NCBI RefSeq assembly: GCF_030731085.1
Contig: NZ_JASNFN010000004.1
Span: 62,001 to 126,000 of the forward strand
DNA from: Blastococcus carthaginiensis
GTDB taxonomy: Bacteria; Actinomycetota; Actinomycetes; Mycobacteriales; Geodermatophilaceae
Length of the DNA: 64,000 bases
Direction of reading: 5' to 3'
This document shows positions 43,946-51,576 of this stretch, in pieces. The notes beneath the pieces are model-generated. The model saw nothing but the letters and a program-made list of their open reading frames with translations. It had not been told where the DNA came from and did not search any database. A program made the position numbers and the translations under genes. Positions within the stretch are counted from its first letter, which is position 1, and every line of letters begins with the position of its first letter.

Positions 43946-44791
43946 GTGATCGTCCTGACCGTCGCGGGGCTCACCCTGCGCGAGGCGTTCCGGCGCAAGG
44001 TGGTCTGGGCGTTGCTGATCCTGACCGTGGCGCTGCTCGCGCTCAGCGGCTGGGGGTTCTCCCGGCTGATCGGCCTGGACACCGAGCTCGGCACGCTGAC
44101 CAGCGGCGAGGCCCGCCTCGTGGCCTCGATGCTGATCAACCTGATCATGTTCGGCTTCAGCCTGATCGCGGCGATCGGCACCGCCTTCCTCGCCGGCCCG
44201 ACGCTCGCCGGTGAGGTCGAGTCGGGGCAGGCGCTGGCGGTGCTCGCCCGGCCGGTCCGCCGGTCCTCGGTGCTGCTGGGCAAGTGGCTGGGCCTGCTCA
44301 CCTTCGGCTGCGGGTACGTGGTGCTGGCCGGCCTGGCGCAGTTGCTCGTCGTGCGGGCGGTGGTCGGCTACTGGCCGCCGTCCCCAGCCGCGGGACTGGC
44401 CCTGCTGGGGGCCGAGACGATCGTGCTCCTCACCCTGGCGCTGCTGCTCTCCAGCGTCATCTCGCCGATGGCGTCGGGCATCGTCGCGGTCGGCCTCTTC
44501 GGCGCCACGTGGGTCGCCGGCGTGGTCGGGGGCATCGGCGGGGCGCTGGGCAACGAGGGCGTCGAGCGGGTGGGCAGCGTGTCGCGGGTGCTCCTGCCCA
44601 CCGACGGCCTGTGGCGCGGCGCCATGAACGCCTTCCAGGACCCGGGTGCGCTGATCCAGATGGGCCCGGAGGGCGGCTTCCCCTTCCTCGCCGATGCCCC
44701 GCTGAGCCCTGCGTACCTGGCCTGGGCCGTGGTGTGGGTCGCCGTGATCCTCGGCCTGACCGCCCTGTCCTTCCAGCGCCGCGACGTCTGA
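43946..44791 (+). CDS. ABC transporter permease (ABC-2/NosY-like)
   Basis: A 281-residue polytopic membrane protein with about six helices. It starts VLTVAGLTLREAFRRKVVWALLILTVALLALSGWGF, the classic opening of ABC-2 permeases that pair with the preceding ATPase. GTG 43946 is chosen for its GAGGAG ribosome-binding site 7 nt upstream; GTG 43916 in frame would add ten charged residues. The transported substrate cannot be read. It ends 146 bp before fbiC. Confidence 0.9.
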   Translation: MIVLTVAGLTLREAFRRKVVWALLILTVALLALSGWGFSRLIGLDTELGTLTSGEARLVASMLINLIMFGFSLIAAIGTAFLAGPTLAGEVESGQALAVLARPVRRSSVLLGKWLGLLTFGCGYVVLAGLAQLLVVRAVVGYWPPSPAAGLALLGAETIVLLTLALLLSSVISPMASGIVAVGLFGATWVAGVVGGIGGALGNEGVERVGSVSRVLLPTDGLWRGAMNAFQDPGALIQMGPEGGFPFLADAPLSPAYLAWAVVWVAVILGLTALSFQRRDV

Positions 44792-44851
44792 CGTCCCGCC
44801 CGCCGGTCGAGCACCGGACGTCGTGCGCCGGTGCGCAGTTCGGGACCTGGA

Positions 44852-44869
44852 TGTGCGCATCAGCGCACA
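44852..44869. promoter_or_regulatory. 18-bp palindrome upstream of fbiC
   Basis: TGTGCGC (44852-44858), ATCA, GCGCACA (44863-44869) form a perfect palindrome with a 4-nt centre, about 50 bp upstream of the TAGCGT -10 (44921-44926). Two further GTGCGC copies lie at 44823-44836. The spacing suits a repressor or activator site; the protein is unknown. Confidence 0.45.
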
Positions 44870-44936
44870 CCTACGGGCGGTTCCGACGGGGCGGGCAGCC
44901 CGCCCGTCAGCTGCGCGGGCTAGCGTCGGAGGCGCT

Positions 44937-47540
44937 ATGACTGCGCTCCCCGCACCGTCCGAGTCCGCCCTTCGCCGTGCCCTGGTGCGCGCCGAGCGCG
45001 GGGTGGCCCTCGACGCCGTCGAGGCCGAGACCCTGCTGCACGCCCGCGGGCTGGCCGAGGGCGACCCGCTGGACCGACTGCTCACCGCCGCGGCCCGGGT
45101 CCGCGACGCGGGCCTGACCAGCGCCGGGCGACCGGGCGTCGTCACCTACAGCCGCAAGGTGTTCATCCCGCTCACCCACCTGTGCCGCGACCGCTGCCAC
45201 TACTGCACGTTCGTGACCACCCCGGGGCAGCTGCGCGCCGAGGGGAAGGCGCCCTACCTCTCCCCCGACGAGGTGCTGCGGATCGCCCGCGACGGCGCCG
45301 CGCTGGGCTGCAAGGAGGCGCTGTTCACCCTCGGCGACCGCCCCGAGGACCGTTGGCCGGTCGCCGCCGAGTGGCTGGAGGCGCATGGCTTCGACTCGAC
45401 GCTGGGCTACCTGCGGGCGATGGCGATCCGGGTGCTGGAGGAGACCGGGCTGCTCCCCCACCTCAACCCCGGCGTGCTGACCTGGGAGGAGATCCAGCGG
45501 CTGAAGCCCGTCTCCGCCTCGATGGGGATGATGCTGGAGACGACGGCGACGCGGCTGTGGTCGGAGAAGAGCGGCCCGCACTTCGGCAGCCCCGACAAGG
45601 AGCCCGCGCTCCGGCTCCGGGTGCTGGAGGACGCCGGGCGCTCCGCCGTCCCGTTCACCACCGGCGTGCTGCTGGGCATCGGCGAGGACTACGCCGAGCG
45701 GGTCGACGCCGTCCTGCAGATCCGGGCCGCAGCACTGCGGCACGGGCACGTGCAGGAGGTCATCGTCCAGAACTTCCGGGCCAAGCCGCGGACGGCGATG
45801 CAGGCCCACGACGACCTGGAGCTGCAGGAGTACGTCGCCGCCGTCGCCGTCACCCGGCTGCTGCTCGGCCCGAAGGCACGGGTGCAGGCGCCGCCGAACC
45901 TGTCCGACTCCACCGAGCTCGGGCTGCTGCTGCGCGCCGGGGTCGACGACTGGGGCGGCGTCTCCCCGCTGACGCCCGACCACGTGAACCCCGAGCGGCC
46001 GTGGCCGAACATCGACAAGCTGGCGGCGCTCACCGCCGAGGCCGGCTTCACGCTGCGCGAGCGGCTGGCCGCCCAGCCGCCGTACGTGCGGCAGCCCGAA
46101 CCGTGGCTGGACCCGCGGGTGCGGCCGCACATCGACGCGCTCGCCGGGCCCGACGGGCTGGCCGTCGAGGGGCGCCTGCCGGTCGGGCTGCCGTGGCAGG
46201 AGCCCGACGAGTCGTGGACGTCGTCGGGCCGGGTCGACCTGCACGTCGAGGTCGACACCGTCGGGCGCACCTCGGACCGGCGCAGCGACTTCGACGCCGT
46301 CTACGGCGACTGGTCGGAGTTGCGGTCACGCACCGAGAGCGCCCGCGACGGGCGCTCCACCGCGCTGGCTGCCGGTGACCGCGAGGTGCTGGCGGCGCTG
46401 CTGCACGCCGAGCGGGACCCGGCCGGGCTCTCCGACGCCGAGTACCTGGCACTGCTGGGCGCCGACGGCGCCGACCTCGAGGCGCTGTGCGGTCTCGCCG
46501 ATTCCGTGCGCCGGGACGTCAACGGCGACGACGTCACCTACGTCGTCAACCGGAACATCAACTTCACCAACGTCTGCTACACCGGCTGCCGGTTCTGCGC
46601 CTTCGCCCAGCGGCGCACCGACGCCGACGCCTACACGCTCTCGATGAGCCAGGTCGGCGACCGGGTGGACGAGGCCTGGGCCGCCGGCGCGACCGAGATC
46701 TGCATGCAGGGCGGCATCCACCCCGACCTGCCCGGCACCGCGTACCTCGACCTGGCGCGCGAGGTGAAGAAGCGCCAGCCGGGCATCCACCTGCACGCGT
46801 TCAGTCCCATGGAGATCGTCAACGGCGCCGCACGCACCGGGCTGTCGTTCCGGGAGTTCCTGACCGCGCTCAAGGAGGCGGGGCTCGACTCGATCCCCGG
46901 CACCGCGGCGGAGATCCTCGACGACGACGTCCGCTGGGTGCTGACCAAGGGCAAGCTGCCGACGGCGACCTGGCTGGAGATCATCGGCACCGCGCACGAG
47001 GTCGGCCTGCCGACGACGTCGACGATGATGTACGGGCACGTCGACACCCCGGCGCACTGGGTCGGGCACCTGCGCACCCTCGCCGCACTGCAGGACCGCA
47101 CCGGTGGGTTCAGCGAGTTCGTGCTGCTGCCGTTCGTGCACCACAACTCACCGATCTACCTGGCCGGCGTCGCCCGCCCCGGGCCCACGGTCCGCGAGAA
47201 CCGGGCCATCCACGCCGTCGCCCGGCTGCTGCTGCACGGCCGGATCCCGAACATCCAGACCTCGTGGGTGAAGCTCGCCGACGCCGGCACCAAGGCCGTG
47301 CTGCAGGGCGGCGCCAACGACCTCGGCGGCACGCTCATGGAGGAGACGATCAGCCGGATGGCCGGCAGCGAGAACGGTTCGCTGAAGACCATCGCCGAGC
47401 TGGAGGCGATGGCCGCCGCGATCGGCCGGCCCGCCCGCCAGCGGACCACCGAGTACGGCACGCCGTCGCCCGAACGGATCGCCACCGCGCGGTCCGAGGA
47501 GGGCCGCACCCGGCTCACGCTCCCGATCACCCCGCGCTGA
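44937..47540 (+). CDS. fbiC: 7,8-didemethyl-8-hydroxy-5-deazariboflavin synthase FbiC (fused CofG-CofH)
   Basis: Makes the deazaflavin chromophore (Fo) of coenzyme F420 from a pyrimidine and tyrosine. The 867 residues hold two radical SAM domains. The CofG half has CRDRCHYC (CX3CX2C, about 82-89). The CofH half has CYTGCRFC (about 546-553). Each binds a 4Fe-4S cluster and S-adenosylmethionine. The order and length match mycobacterial FbiC. ATG 44937 has GGAGG and a TAGCGT hexamer 10 nt upstream, so the leader is only a few bases. No other fbi gene is in the window. Confidence 0.97.
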   Translation: MTALPAPSESALRRALVRAERGVALDAVEAETLLHARGLAEGDPLDRLLTAAARVRDAGLTSAGRPGVVTYSRKVFIPLTHLCRDRCHYCTFVTTPGQLRAEGKAPYLSPDEVLRIARDGAALGCKEALFTLGDRPEDRWPVAAEWLEAHGFDSTLGYLRAMAIRVLEETGLLPHLNPGVLTWEEIQRLKPVSASMGMMLETTATRLWSEKSGPHFGSPDKEPALRLRVLEDAGRSAVPFTTGVLLGIGEDYAERVDAVLQIRAAALRHGHVQEVIVQNFRAKPRTAMQAHDDLELQEYVAAVAVTRLLLGPKARVQAPPNLSDSTELGLLLRAGVDDWGGVSPLTPDHVNPERPWPNIDKLAALTAEAGFTLRERLAAQPPYVRQPEPWLDPRVRPHIDALAGPDGLAVEGRLPVGLPWQEPDESWTSSGRVDLHVEVDTVGRTSDRRSDFDAVYGDWSELRSRTESARDGRSTALAAGDREVLAALLHAERDPAGLSDAEYLALLGADGADLEALCGLADSVRRDVNGDDVTYVVNRNINFTNVCYTGCRFCAFAQRRTDADAYTLSMSQVGDRVDEAWAAGATEICMQGGIHPDLPGTAYLDLAREVKKRQPGIHLHAFSPMEIVNGAARTGLSFREFLTALKEAGLDSIPGTAAEILDDDVRWVLTKGKLPTATWLEIIGTAHEVGLPTTSTMMYGHVDTPAHWVGHLRTLAALQDRTGGFSEFVLLPFVHHNSPIYLAGVARPGPTVRENRAIHAVARLLLHGRIPNIQTSWVKLADAGTKAVLQGGANDLGGTLMEETISRMAGSENGSLKTIAELEAMAAAIGRPARQRTTEYGTPSPERIATARSEEGRTRLTLPITPR

Positions 47541-47609
47541 CCGCGGCGCGGGCGTCCGGGTCGCACCTGACCCTTGCCGGTCCCCGGTGGCTCCTGACAC
47601 GCTGCCGCC

Positions 47610-48053
47610 GTGGCGCTCCTGCGGACGGTCGACGCACCCGCGAGGTCCTGGCGGTCGGTCGCCGTCCTGACCGCGTGCGTCGTGGTCGCGGCGGCGCCCT
47701 ACCTGGCCGGCGTGCTGATTCCCTACTACGTCAACGGCCTCGACGCGCTGCCGCTGGCCGAGGTGGCGAGCGGCGCCCACGACCCCAAGGACCTGTGGCC
47801 ACAGGGGACCGTCGGCGGCCTCGCGCAGCTGGGCGGCTACCTCTCCCTGGCGCTGACCCCGATCGCGCTCCTCGCCGTCGGAGGGACGAGCGCTGCGGCG
47901 GTCGTGCAGGAGTGGCACACGCTGCCCGCAGCGCGGCGGGCTCCGCGGCCGGTCGCGGCCGCCTTCGTCGTGCTCTTCCTCGTCTGCGTCATCCTGCTGG
48001 CCTGGTTCTTCACGCCCACGGCGTCGGCGTTGTCGACCTGGCGCATGGACTGA
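47610..48053 (+). CDS. small membrane protein, unknown function
   Basis: A 147-residue protein with three hydrophobic segments: about 17-37 (AVLTACVVVAAAPYLAGVLI), 68-90 (GGLAQLGGYLSLALTPIALLAVG) and 111-131 (VAAAFVVLFLVCVILLAWFF). The loop between the first two (YYVNGLDALPLAEVASGAHDPKDLWPQGTV) is probably extracytoplasmic. I recognise no family. GTG 47610 is used with a weak CACGCT hexamer 6 nt upstream. Downstream of fbiC by 69 bp but with its own possible promoter. It ends in a terminator. Confidence 0.65.
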   Translation: MALLRTVDAPARSWRSVAVLTACVVVAAAPYLAGVLIPYYVNGLDALPLAEVASGAHDPKDLWPQGTVGGLAQLGGYLSLALTPIALLAVGGTSAAAVVQEWHTLPAARRAPRPVAAAFVVLFLVCVILLAWFFTPTASALSTWRMD

Positions 48054-48055
48054 CC

Positions 48056-48076
48056 CGCCGGAGGCCACCTCCGGCG
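48056..48076. terminator. hairpin between convergent membrane protein and hydrolase genes
   Basis: CGCCGGAGG (48056-48064) and CCTCCGGCG (48068-48076) pair perfectly across a 3-nt loop, 2 bp after the stop of the plus-strand gene and 27 bp from the stop of the minus-strand gene. It probably serves both. Confidence 0.7.
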
Positions 48077-48103
48077 CGCGCTCTGGAGCGTGCCGCGCCC
48101 ACG

Positions 48104-48967
48104 TCAGTCGCCCTCCGGCGCGACGGCCCGCTCGGCGAGCTCCACGACTGCCTCGACCACCTCCTCCCCCGCGAGCAGGACGAGGTCGTTGTGATCGGCA
48201 CCCGGGACCTCCACCACCCGGTGCAGGCCCGCGGCGGCGTCGGCCACCGCCCGGCTCTGCGCCGGCGGGACGATCGAGTCCGCGCCGCCGTACACGACCG
48301 TGGTGGGCACCTCGATCCGGCGGACCTGCTCGGCCACCGGGTAGCGGTCCCGCAGCAGCGCCCGCACCGGCAGGAACGGGTAGTGCTCGCTCCCGACCGC
48401 GGCCAGGTCCACGAACGGCGAGCGGAGCACGAGCCCGGCAGGCGGGTGCTCCACCGCCAGCCGGGTGGCGACGGCCGCGCCGAGGCTCTCCCCGAAGTAG
48501 ACGAGCCGGTCGGCCGGCACCCCGCCGCCCCCGAGCAGGAACTCCCGCGCCGCCCGCGCGTCGAGCGCCAGCCCGGCCTCGCTGGGGCTGCCCGGGTTGC
48601 CGGCGTAGCCGCGGTAGTCGAAGAGCAGGACAGCGAGCCCCTCGTCGGCGAGCTCCCGCGCCAGCGGCGCCCGCAGGCCGCGGTGGCCGCCGTTGCCGTT
48701 GGCGACCAGCACCCCAGGGGCGTCCGGCGTGCGGCCCGGGACGAACCAGGCGCCCAGCCGCAGGCCGTCGTCGGTCTCGAGCACGACGTCCCGCGCGCCC
48801 AGCACCGCCTCCGCCGCCGGCGGGAGAGGTCCGGCGTCCGGCAGGTAGACCAGGCGGCGCTGGAACGCCCACAGCAGGCTCACCAGGAGAGTGCACAGCA
48901 GGACGACGACGGCCGCACCCACCACCGTCCTGCGCAGCATCTCCCGATGGTCCCGCCTGCCGTGCAC
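48104..48967 (-). CDS. alpha/beta hydrolase (BEM46/ABHD13-like), membrane-anchored
   Basis: A 287-residue hydrolase. An N-terminal membrane helix (about 15-35) is followed by LVYLPD and the hydrolase core: GVLVANGNGGHRG (oxyanion hole, about 85), LLFDYRGYAGNPG, the nucleophile in YFGESLGAA (Ser about 158), VYGGADSIVPP (Asp) and VPGADHNDL (His). The architecture matches the BEM46 group of membrane-tethered hydrolases. The substrate is unknown. GTG 48967 and ATG 48940 are both possible starts; the helix is intact in either. It is divergent from a cupin gene, the two promoters sharing a GCGCTAGCG core. Confidence 0.88.
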   Translation of the reverse strand: MHGRRDHREMLRRTVVGAAVVVLLCTLLVSLLWAFQRRLVYLPDAGPLPPAAEAVLGARDVVLETDDGLRLGAWFVPGRTPDAPGVLVANGNGGHRGLRAPLARELADEGLAVLLFDYRGYAGNPGSPSEAGLALDARAAREFLLGGGGVPADRLVYFGESLGAAVATRLAVEHPPAGLVLRSPFVDLAAVGSEHYPFLPVRALLRDRYPVAEQVRRIEVPTTVVYGGADSIVPPAQSRAVADAAAGLHRVVEVPGADHNDLVLLAGEEVVEAVVELAERAVAPEGD

Positions 48968-48980
48968 GGCCGACCAGCGC

Positions 48981-48986
48981 TAGCGT
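48981..48986 (+). promoter_or_regulatory. leaderless -10 element of the cupin gene at 48993
   Basis: TAGCGT with 6 nt to the ATG. It is part of the palindrome GCGCTAGCG shared with the divergent hydrolase gene. Confidence 0.55.
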
Positions 48987-48992
48987 CCGTCC

Positions 48993-49427
48993 ATGGCACC
49001 CGACCCCACCCCCGGCGGCACCGACCACTGGCACGCGCCGCTACGGCACGTCCGCGCGGCGGAGCTCTCGACCGACACCGGCCAGAGCAGCGGCATGACC
49101 CGGCGGGAGGCGGTGTCCGGGAAGAGCGTCGGGGCGGAGAAGGTCTGGATGGGCGAGGCGCACGTCGCGCCCGGCACCGCCTCGGCCAACCACCACCACG
49201 GCGACTCCGAGACCGGCATCTACGTGGTCTCCGGCCGGCCGGTGTTCGTGTTCGCCCGGGACGGCGAGGAGGTCCGGCTGACCCCCGAGCCGGGCGACTA
49301 CGTCTTCGTGCCGCCCTGGACCCCGCACCGCGAGGAGAACCCCGGCGACGAGGAGGCGGTCGTCGTCCTGGCGCGCAGCAGCCAGGAGGCAGTCGTGGTG
49401 AACCTGCCCCCAGGGTCGCTTGCCTGA
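48993..49427 (+). CDS. cupin domain protein
   Basis: A 144-residue single-domain cupin. Motif 1, HVAPGTASANHHHGDSETGIYVVSGRPVFV (about 57-86), has the metal-binding H-x-H and Glu (NHHHGDSETG). Motif 2, PGDYVFVPPWTPHREEN (about 99-115), supplies the last His. Metal binding is therefore predicted. The enzymatic role cannot be told; small cupins of this type include dioxygenases, isomerases and sensors. ATG 48993 has a TAGCGT leaderless element. Confidence 0.9.
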   Translation: MAPDPTPGGTDHWHAPLRHVRAAELSTDTGQSSGMTRREAVSGKSVGAEKVWMGEAHVAPGTASANHHHGDSETGIYVVSGRPVFVFARDGEEVRLTPEPGDYVFVPPWTPHREENPGDEEAVVVLARSSQEAVVVNLPPGSLA

Positions 49428-49609
49428 GAGACCTCGGCGCCCAGCCCGGCCGGCCCGGCGGTCTGCCAGCCAGTGCTGCTGCCCGCCCGTGGTGGGTGGG
49501 AGCGGCAGGCTGGAACGTCGGACCCCGTCGTCAGCCTCGCGGCCGTGGATGCCGTTGGTCACCAGCCGATCGCCGTTGATCGACATCCCCACGCCTTCGG
49601 CGGTCGTCC

Positions 49610-50077
49610 GTGACGTCACCTCAACTGGACCCGTCTCGCACACCCTCCCTCGACGTCATCGAGTCCGCCCTCACACGGGAGGAAGACTCCTACCGGGCTC
49701 GGGCCGCCTCCATCGAGACAAAGGCGGGACTCCTGCTCAGCGGCGCAGGCGTGCTGGTCGCACTCGTGAGCGCCCAGGCCGGCGTGGCCGGCCTCCTTGC
49801 CCAAGGCGTGGCCATCAGCACGGGAGCAGTGGCTGTCGGCGCCCTGTGGCCCCGGGTCGACAAGGGCATCCGGCCAGACAAGCTCAGGGATCGCTACCTG
49901 ACGCAGCGGGCCGCGTTCACCCGTCTGGTTCTCCTCAACACACGGATCGACCTCCACGCGAAGGATGAGGAGCACTTGGTGCAGAAGGCGCGCCGACTAC
50001 GGCTGGCGGCCCTTCTTCTCCTCGCCGCCGCTGCCGTAGTCGTCGTCGGCGGTATGGTCGACGTCATCCGGAGCTGA
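49610..50077 (+). CDS. multi-helix membrane protein of an accessory cluster, unknown function
   Basis: A 155-residue protein. The N-terminal soluble helix (SLDVIESALTREEDSYRARAASIETKAG, about 13-40) leads into two membrane helices (about 40-58 and 62-80). A charged cytoplasmic segment (RPDKLRDRYLTQRAAFTRLVLLNTRIDLHAKDEEHLVQKARRLR, about 88-131) and a third helix (about 132-149) follow. The layout recalls small transmembrane effector proteins such as SLATT or Pycsar TM types, but this is shape only. Base composition is lower in GC than the surroundings (35 of 60 bases in 49921-49980). GTG 49610. It heads a set of three genes. Confidence 0.7.
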   Translation: MTSPQLDPSRTPSLDVIESALTREEDSYRARAASIETKAGLLLSGAGVLVALVSAQAGVAGLLAQGVAISTGAVAVGALWPRVDKGIRPDKLRDRYLTQRAAFTRLVLLNTRIDLHAKDEEHLVQKARRLRLAALLLLAAAAVVVVGGMVDVIRS

Positions 50078-50089
50078 GGCGGTAGCGAG

Positions 50090-50269
50090 ATGACACCGAG
50101 TACTGAGAGCCCCCAGGTGCCGGTGCCTTCGCCGTCATCAGAGCAGCCCGACTGGGCGGCCCTCTACCCCTCAGATCCCGAGATCATGGGGAGTGCGGAG
50201 GGCGACAGCAAGGGGCTTGCCGAGGTGCAGAGGGTGGCGCACGCTCGCCGAGAAGGGCGACGTGCATGA
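50090..50269 (+). CDS. 59-residue protein of the accessory cluster
   Basis: A short open frame, ATG 50090 to TGA 50269, encoding MTPSTESPQVPVPSPSSEQ and a second half with PDWAALYPSDPEIMGSA and a basic end (RVAHARREGRRA). It begins 13 bp after the membrane protein stop, with GGTAGCGAG before the ATG, and its stop overlaps the next start (ATGA). Pro/Ser-rich, no helix or known motif. Its position in a tightly packed set is the main reason to accept it. Confidence 0.6.
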   Translation: MTPSTESPQVPVPSPSSEQPDWAALYPSDPEIMGSAEGDSKGLAEVQRVAHARREGRRA

Positions 50270-50478
50270 GCGAGAACCCAACACCCGAGGGCACCACCGC
50301 TGGCAACGAGACTCCCCCCGCACCTGCCGAGGCAACCTCCATGGTCGGAGTTCCTCTCCCTGCCGATCTACTCGTGTCGGATTCAGGCATTCTCGGCGAG
50401 TCACTGCGTGGCAGCGGCACACCCGAGGGGGCCGTGTTCACCGGCGACCTCGCGCCGGAGGCTCTGCACAGCCGCTGA
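50266..50478 (+). CDS. 70-residue protein of the accessory cluster
   Basis: A short acidic protein. The N-terminus is rich in Pro, Glu and Thr (MSENPTPEGTTAGNETPPAP). The middle has VGVPLPADLLVSDSGILGESLRG and the end GAVFTGDLAPEALHSR. No family is recognised, and no membrane segment or metal motif is present. It overlaps the 59-residue gene by 4 bp (ATGA) with GAGAAGGGCG before it, so translation is coupled. A 70-bp gap follows before the next gene. Confidence 0.62.
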   Translation: MSENPTPEGTTAGNETPPAPAEATSMVGVPLPADLLVSDSGILGESLRGSGTPEGAVFTGDLAPEALHSR

Positions 50479-50536
50479 CTCGGTGACACCGCCGCAGCAA
50501 GCCGCTCGACGATCGAGCCGCGACTTCGGACGTCAG

Positions 50537-50542
50537 TAGCCT
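50537..50542 (+). promoter_or_regulatory. leaderless -10 element of the gene at 50549
   Basis: TAGCCT with 6 nt (cgggtc) to the ATG. Confidence 0.55.
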
Positions 50543-50548
50543 CGGGTC

Positions 50549-50965
50549 ATGGGGTACTTCGGCACGCTCGTCTACAGCGAGGGACGCTGGCGCACAGGGC
50601 GGCCGACGGCGGTGCCGTTCCTCATGGTCGACGTCCACGACAGCGACATCGCGACCGTGGACTACCGCGCCGCCGACGCCTCCGGCGGCCGCTTCTTCCT
50701 CGGCTACGAACCCCGGATCTACTTCGACGAGCCCGACGCCTCGGTGCCGGTGGACGTCGACGCCGAGGCCGAGGGGTTCGCCCGGTGGGTGCGCGACGCG
50801 GTGGGCACGGAGCTCGAGCCCGCGGAGGTGCGGCGGCTCATGGCCTCGCCCGGCGGCGTGCCGCCCACCGACGAGGTGGTCGAGCAGACCGTCGAGCGGC
50901 TGCTGACCGTGTCCGGCCTGCCGGTCCCGGAGTGGCCGACCGACGACGACGCCCCGCCCGGCTGA
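50549..50965 (+). CDS. hypothetical protein
   Basis: A 138-residue soluble acidic protein of no known family. Beta-rich N-terminal half: MGYFGTLVYSEGRWRTGRPTAVPFLMVDVHDSDIATVDYR. The C-terminal part is helical (EAEGFARWVRDAVGTELEPAEVRRLMA, EVVEQTVERLLTVSGLP) and ends in an acidic, Pro-rich tail. No signal peptide. ATG 50549 is set by the TAGCCT-N6-ATG leaderless arrangement. High-GC composition like the core genome, unlike the cluster before it. It faces the toxin-antitoxin pair. Confidence 0.65.
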   Translation: MGYFGTLVYSEGRWRTGRPTAVPFLMVDVHDSDIATVDYRAADASGGRFFLGYEPRIYFDEPDASVPVDVDAEAEGFARWVRDAVGTELEPAEVRRLMASPGGVPPTDEVVEQTVERLLTVSGLPVPEWPTDDDAPPG

Positions 50966-50986
50966 CGCATCGTCCGCCCGCTCGGC

Positions 50987-51238
50987 TCAGTAGTGGTACC
51001 TCACCTGCAGGACGACGAGATCGTTGCGCCGGACCGTGTGGACGAGCCGGCGCTCCTGATCGATGCGGCGCGACCAGCAGCCCGACAAGTCACCGCGCAG
51101 GCGTTCGGACTTCCCGGTGCCCGTGGCGGGGTCCCGAGCGGCCTCGGCGATCAGCCGGTCGATCCGCGCCAGGATCTTCCGGTCCCCCACCCAACTGGTG
51201 CAGTCCTCCCCGCCATGGGTCGTGAAGACGATCCTCAC
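50987..51238 (-). CDS. yoeB: Txe/YoeB-type mRNA-cleaving toxin
   Basis: An 83-residue ribosome-dependent endoribonuclease toxin. TTHGGEDCTSWVGDRKILARIDRLIAEAARDP, then GKSERLRGDLSGCWSRRIDQERRLVHTVR and the terminal VRYHY match YoeB. The Glu in SERLRGDLSG, the Arg in SRRIDQERRLV and the terminal His-Tyr are the catalytic residues of the family. GTG 51238 overlaps the antitoxin stop by 4 bp. The antitoxin comes first in transcription, which is standard for this pair. Confidence 0.92.
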   Translation of the reverse strand: MRIVFTTHGGEDCTSWVGDRKILARIDRLIAEAARDPATGTGKSERLRGDLSGCWSRRIDQERRLVHTVRRNDLVVLQVRYHY

Positions 51239-51480
51239 TCGAGCAGCTCGTGCGGCTCCGCCTTCCCACCGGCGGCCTCCGCCAGGCTCTCCCGCAGGCG
51301 CTCGGCATTCCTCGGCGACTGCAGGAGGTGCACCGTCTCCTTGAGCGAGTGGTACTCGTCGGCCGGGACGAGGAACGCGGTACCGCGCTTCGAGACGATC
51401 TCGACCGCGACCTGATCGGCGTTGACCTCTTCGATCAGCCGGAACAGCCGCTGACGGGCCTCGCTGGCGGTGACGGACAT
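51235..51480 (-). CDS. Phd/YefM-type antitoxin
   Basis: An 81-residue antitoxin partner of YoeB. The N-terminal DNA-binding part, SVTASEARQRLFRLIEEVNADQVAVEIVSKRGTAFLVPADEYHSLKETVHLL, is the conserved YefM fold. The acidic C-terminus (LRESLAEAAGGKAEPHELLE) would wrap the toxin. It both neutralises the toxin and represses its own operon. ATG 51480. The upstream palindrome at 51498-51519 is the expected operator. Confidence 0.92.
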   Translation of the reverse strand: MSVTASEARQRLFRLIEEVNADQVAVEIVSKRGTAFLVPADEYHSLKETVHLLQSPRNAERLRESLAEAAGGKAEPHELLE

Positions 51481-51497
51481 GAGACCTCCATCGGCGA

Positions 51498-51519
51498 GTG
51501 GTACGAGAAACCGTACGAC
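51498..51519. promoter_or_regulatory. toxin-antitoxin operator palindrome
   Basis: GTACG (51501-51505) and CGTAC (51512-51516) face each other across six bases, with outer GT and AC matches, 20 bp upstream of the antitoxin ATG. YefM-type antitoxins bind short TGTACA-like palindromes; this GTAC-containing site fits that type. Confidence 0.5.
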
Positions 51520-51576
51520 TTCCTTCGACGCCGGGTAGGTGGTGTGCCTCCGATGAGCCGGGGTAGCGGCCGGTGT

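Noticed and set aside
49041..49643. Minus-strand frame with protein-like stretch near 49500-49600
   Set aside because: Most of it is antisense to the cupin gene at 48993; the short plausible segment is not enough to call a gene or pseudogene.
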